A DNA stretch of 6,030 nucleotides. Origin: Saprospiraceae bacterium. GTDB lineage: Bacteria; Bacteroidota; Bacteroidia; Chitinophagales; Saprospiraceae. The notes beneath the pieces are model-generated. The model did not search any database. It was not told where the DNA came from and saw only the letters and a program-made list of their open reading frames with translations. Positions 5,812 through 6,030 of the stretch are shown piece by piece (position 1 is the first letter of the stretch; each line of letters starts with the position of its first letter). The position numbers were made by a program, and so were the translations under genes. The stretch lies in NCBI GenBank assembly GCA_007125435.1, contig SLDF01000185.1:1-6030 (forward strand), given 5' to 3'.

Positions 5812-6030
5812 TTATTGAATCTTAAACATGTACTTCATTTCGGCCCACAGTTTTCCTTTTTTCTCTTTGTTTGGGAGGAGTGTACTCAGGTTTTCTGCAA
5901 AAATGAATTGATGCTTTAAGAGGGTAATACAATGGTATAGTGGCATGTTGAGATCAAATGAAATATCGGTAGGTTTGACGCCAAATATGAGAAATTTTTT
6001 TCCTTTATCATCATGTATAATGGAACTCAA
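5812..6030 (-). CDS. Unrecognised protein, C-terminal part (5' partial)
   Basis: An open frame on the - strand enters from the right edge and ends at TAA (5814-5812), leaving 72 or more residues. I do not recognise the family. The visible part is a mixed, soluble-looking sequence with a hydrophobic/aromatic stretch in the middle (MPLYHCITLLKHQFIFAENL) and a Lys-rich end (NKEKKGKLWAEMKYMFKIQ). No transmembrane helix, lipobox or catalytic motif stands out. The first codon in the window is TTG, but the gene most likely continues beyond the edge. It lies 28 bp upstream of rdgB and is probably in the same operon. Being the open frame next to rdgB with no competing frame, it is likely a real gene. 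Confidence 0.65.
   Translation of the reverse strand: MSSIIHDDKGKKFLIFGVKPTDISFDLNMPLYHCITLLKHQFIFAENLSTLLPNKEKKGKLWAEMKYMFKIQ

Overview
The window reads as a chromosomal segment of a member of the Bacteroidota. Several signs agree. Four intergenic regions carry a match to the Bacteroidota -7 promoter box (TAnnTTTG). Most gene starts lack a Shine-Dalgarno sequence and have A-rich leaders. The gene content (DUF1573 lipoprotein, MORN-repeat lipoprotein, stand-alone HsdR-N-like protein, PolX-PHP, menaquinone-type UbiA) is typical of the phylum. The class cannot be fixed from this sequence alone. I see no transposase, phage gene, tRNA, rRNA or CRISPR array.

Layout. (1) The left edge holds the C-terminal ATPase domain of a sensor histidine kinase on the + strand (1-383). 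(2) A 324-bp gene-free stretch (384-707) contains a strongly structured element, read most naturally on the - strand just after the next gene. It has a long imperfect hairpin and an 11-bp inverted repeat, framed by short motifs that I recall from many Bacteroidota intergenic regions. (3) A two-gene - strand operon follows: a MORN-repeat lipoprotein (1755-1165), then a small PD-(D/E)xK protein of the HsdR-N type (1163-708), separated by 1 nt. (4) Divergent from this operon is a 549-residue PolX-family protein (1798-3447). Its polymerase active site looks destroyed while its PHP phosphoesterase site is complete. The two directions share a 42-bp promoter region. (5) A DUF1573 lipoprotein (3573-4106) has its own promoter and a clear intrinsic terminator. 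(6) A UbiA-family prenyltransferase (4341-5204) probably serves menaquinone synthesis. (7) Converging on it, and overlapping its last 12 bp, is rdgB/XTP-dITP diphosphatase (5783-5193). An unrecognised partial gene (6030-5812) lies 28 bp upstream of rdgB, probably in the same transcript.

Functional picture. The genes are mostly housekeeping: signalling, nucleic-acid maintenance (PolX-PHP, RdgB), quinone synthesis and envelope lipoproteins. No single pathway unites them. I do not see a new multi-gene defence or mobile system. The two most interesting items are the structured intergenic element at 492-685 and the PolX-like protein that has kept only its PHP chemistry.
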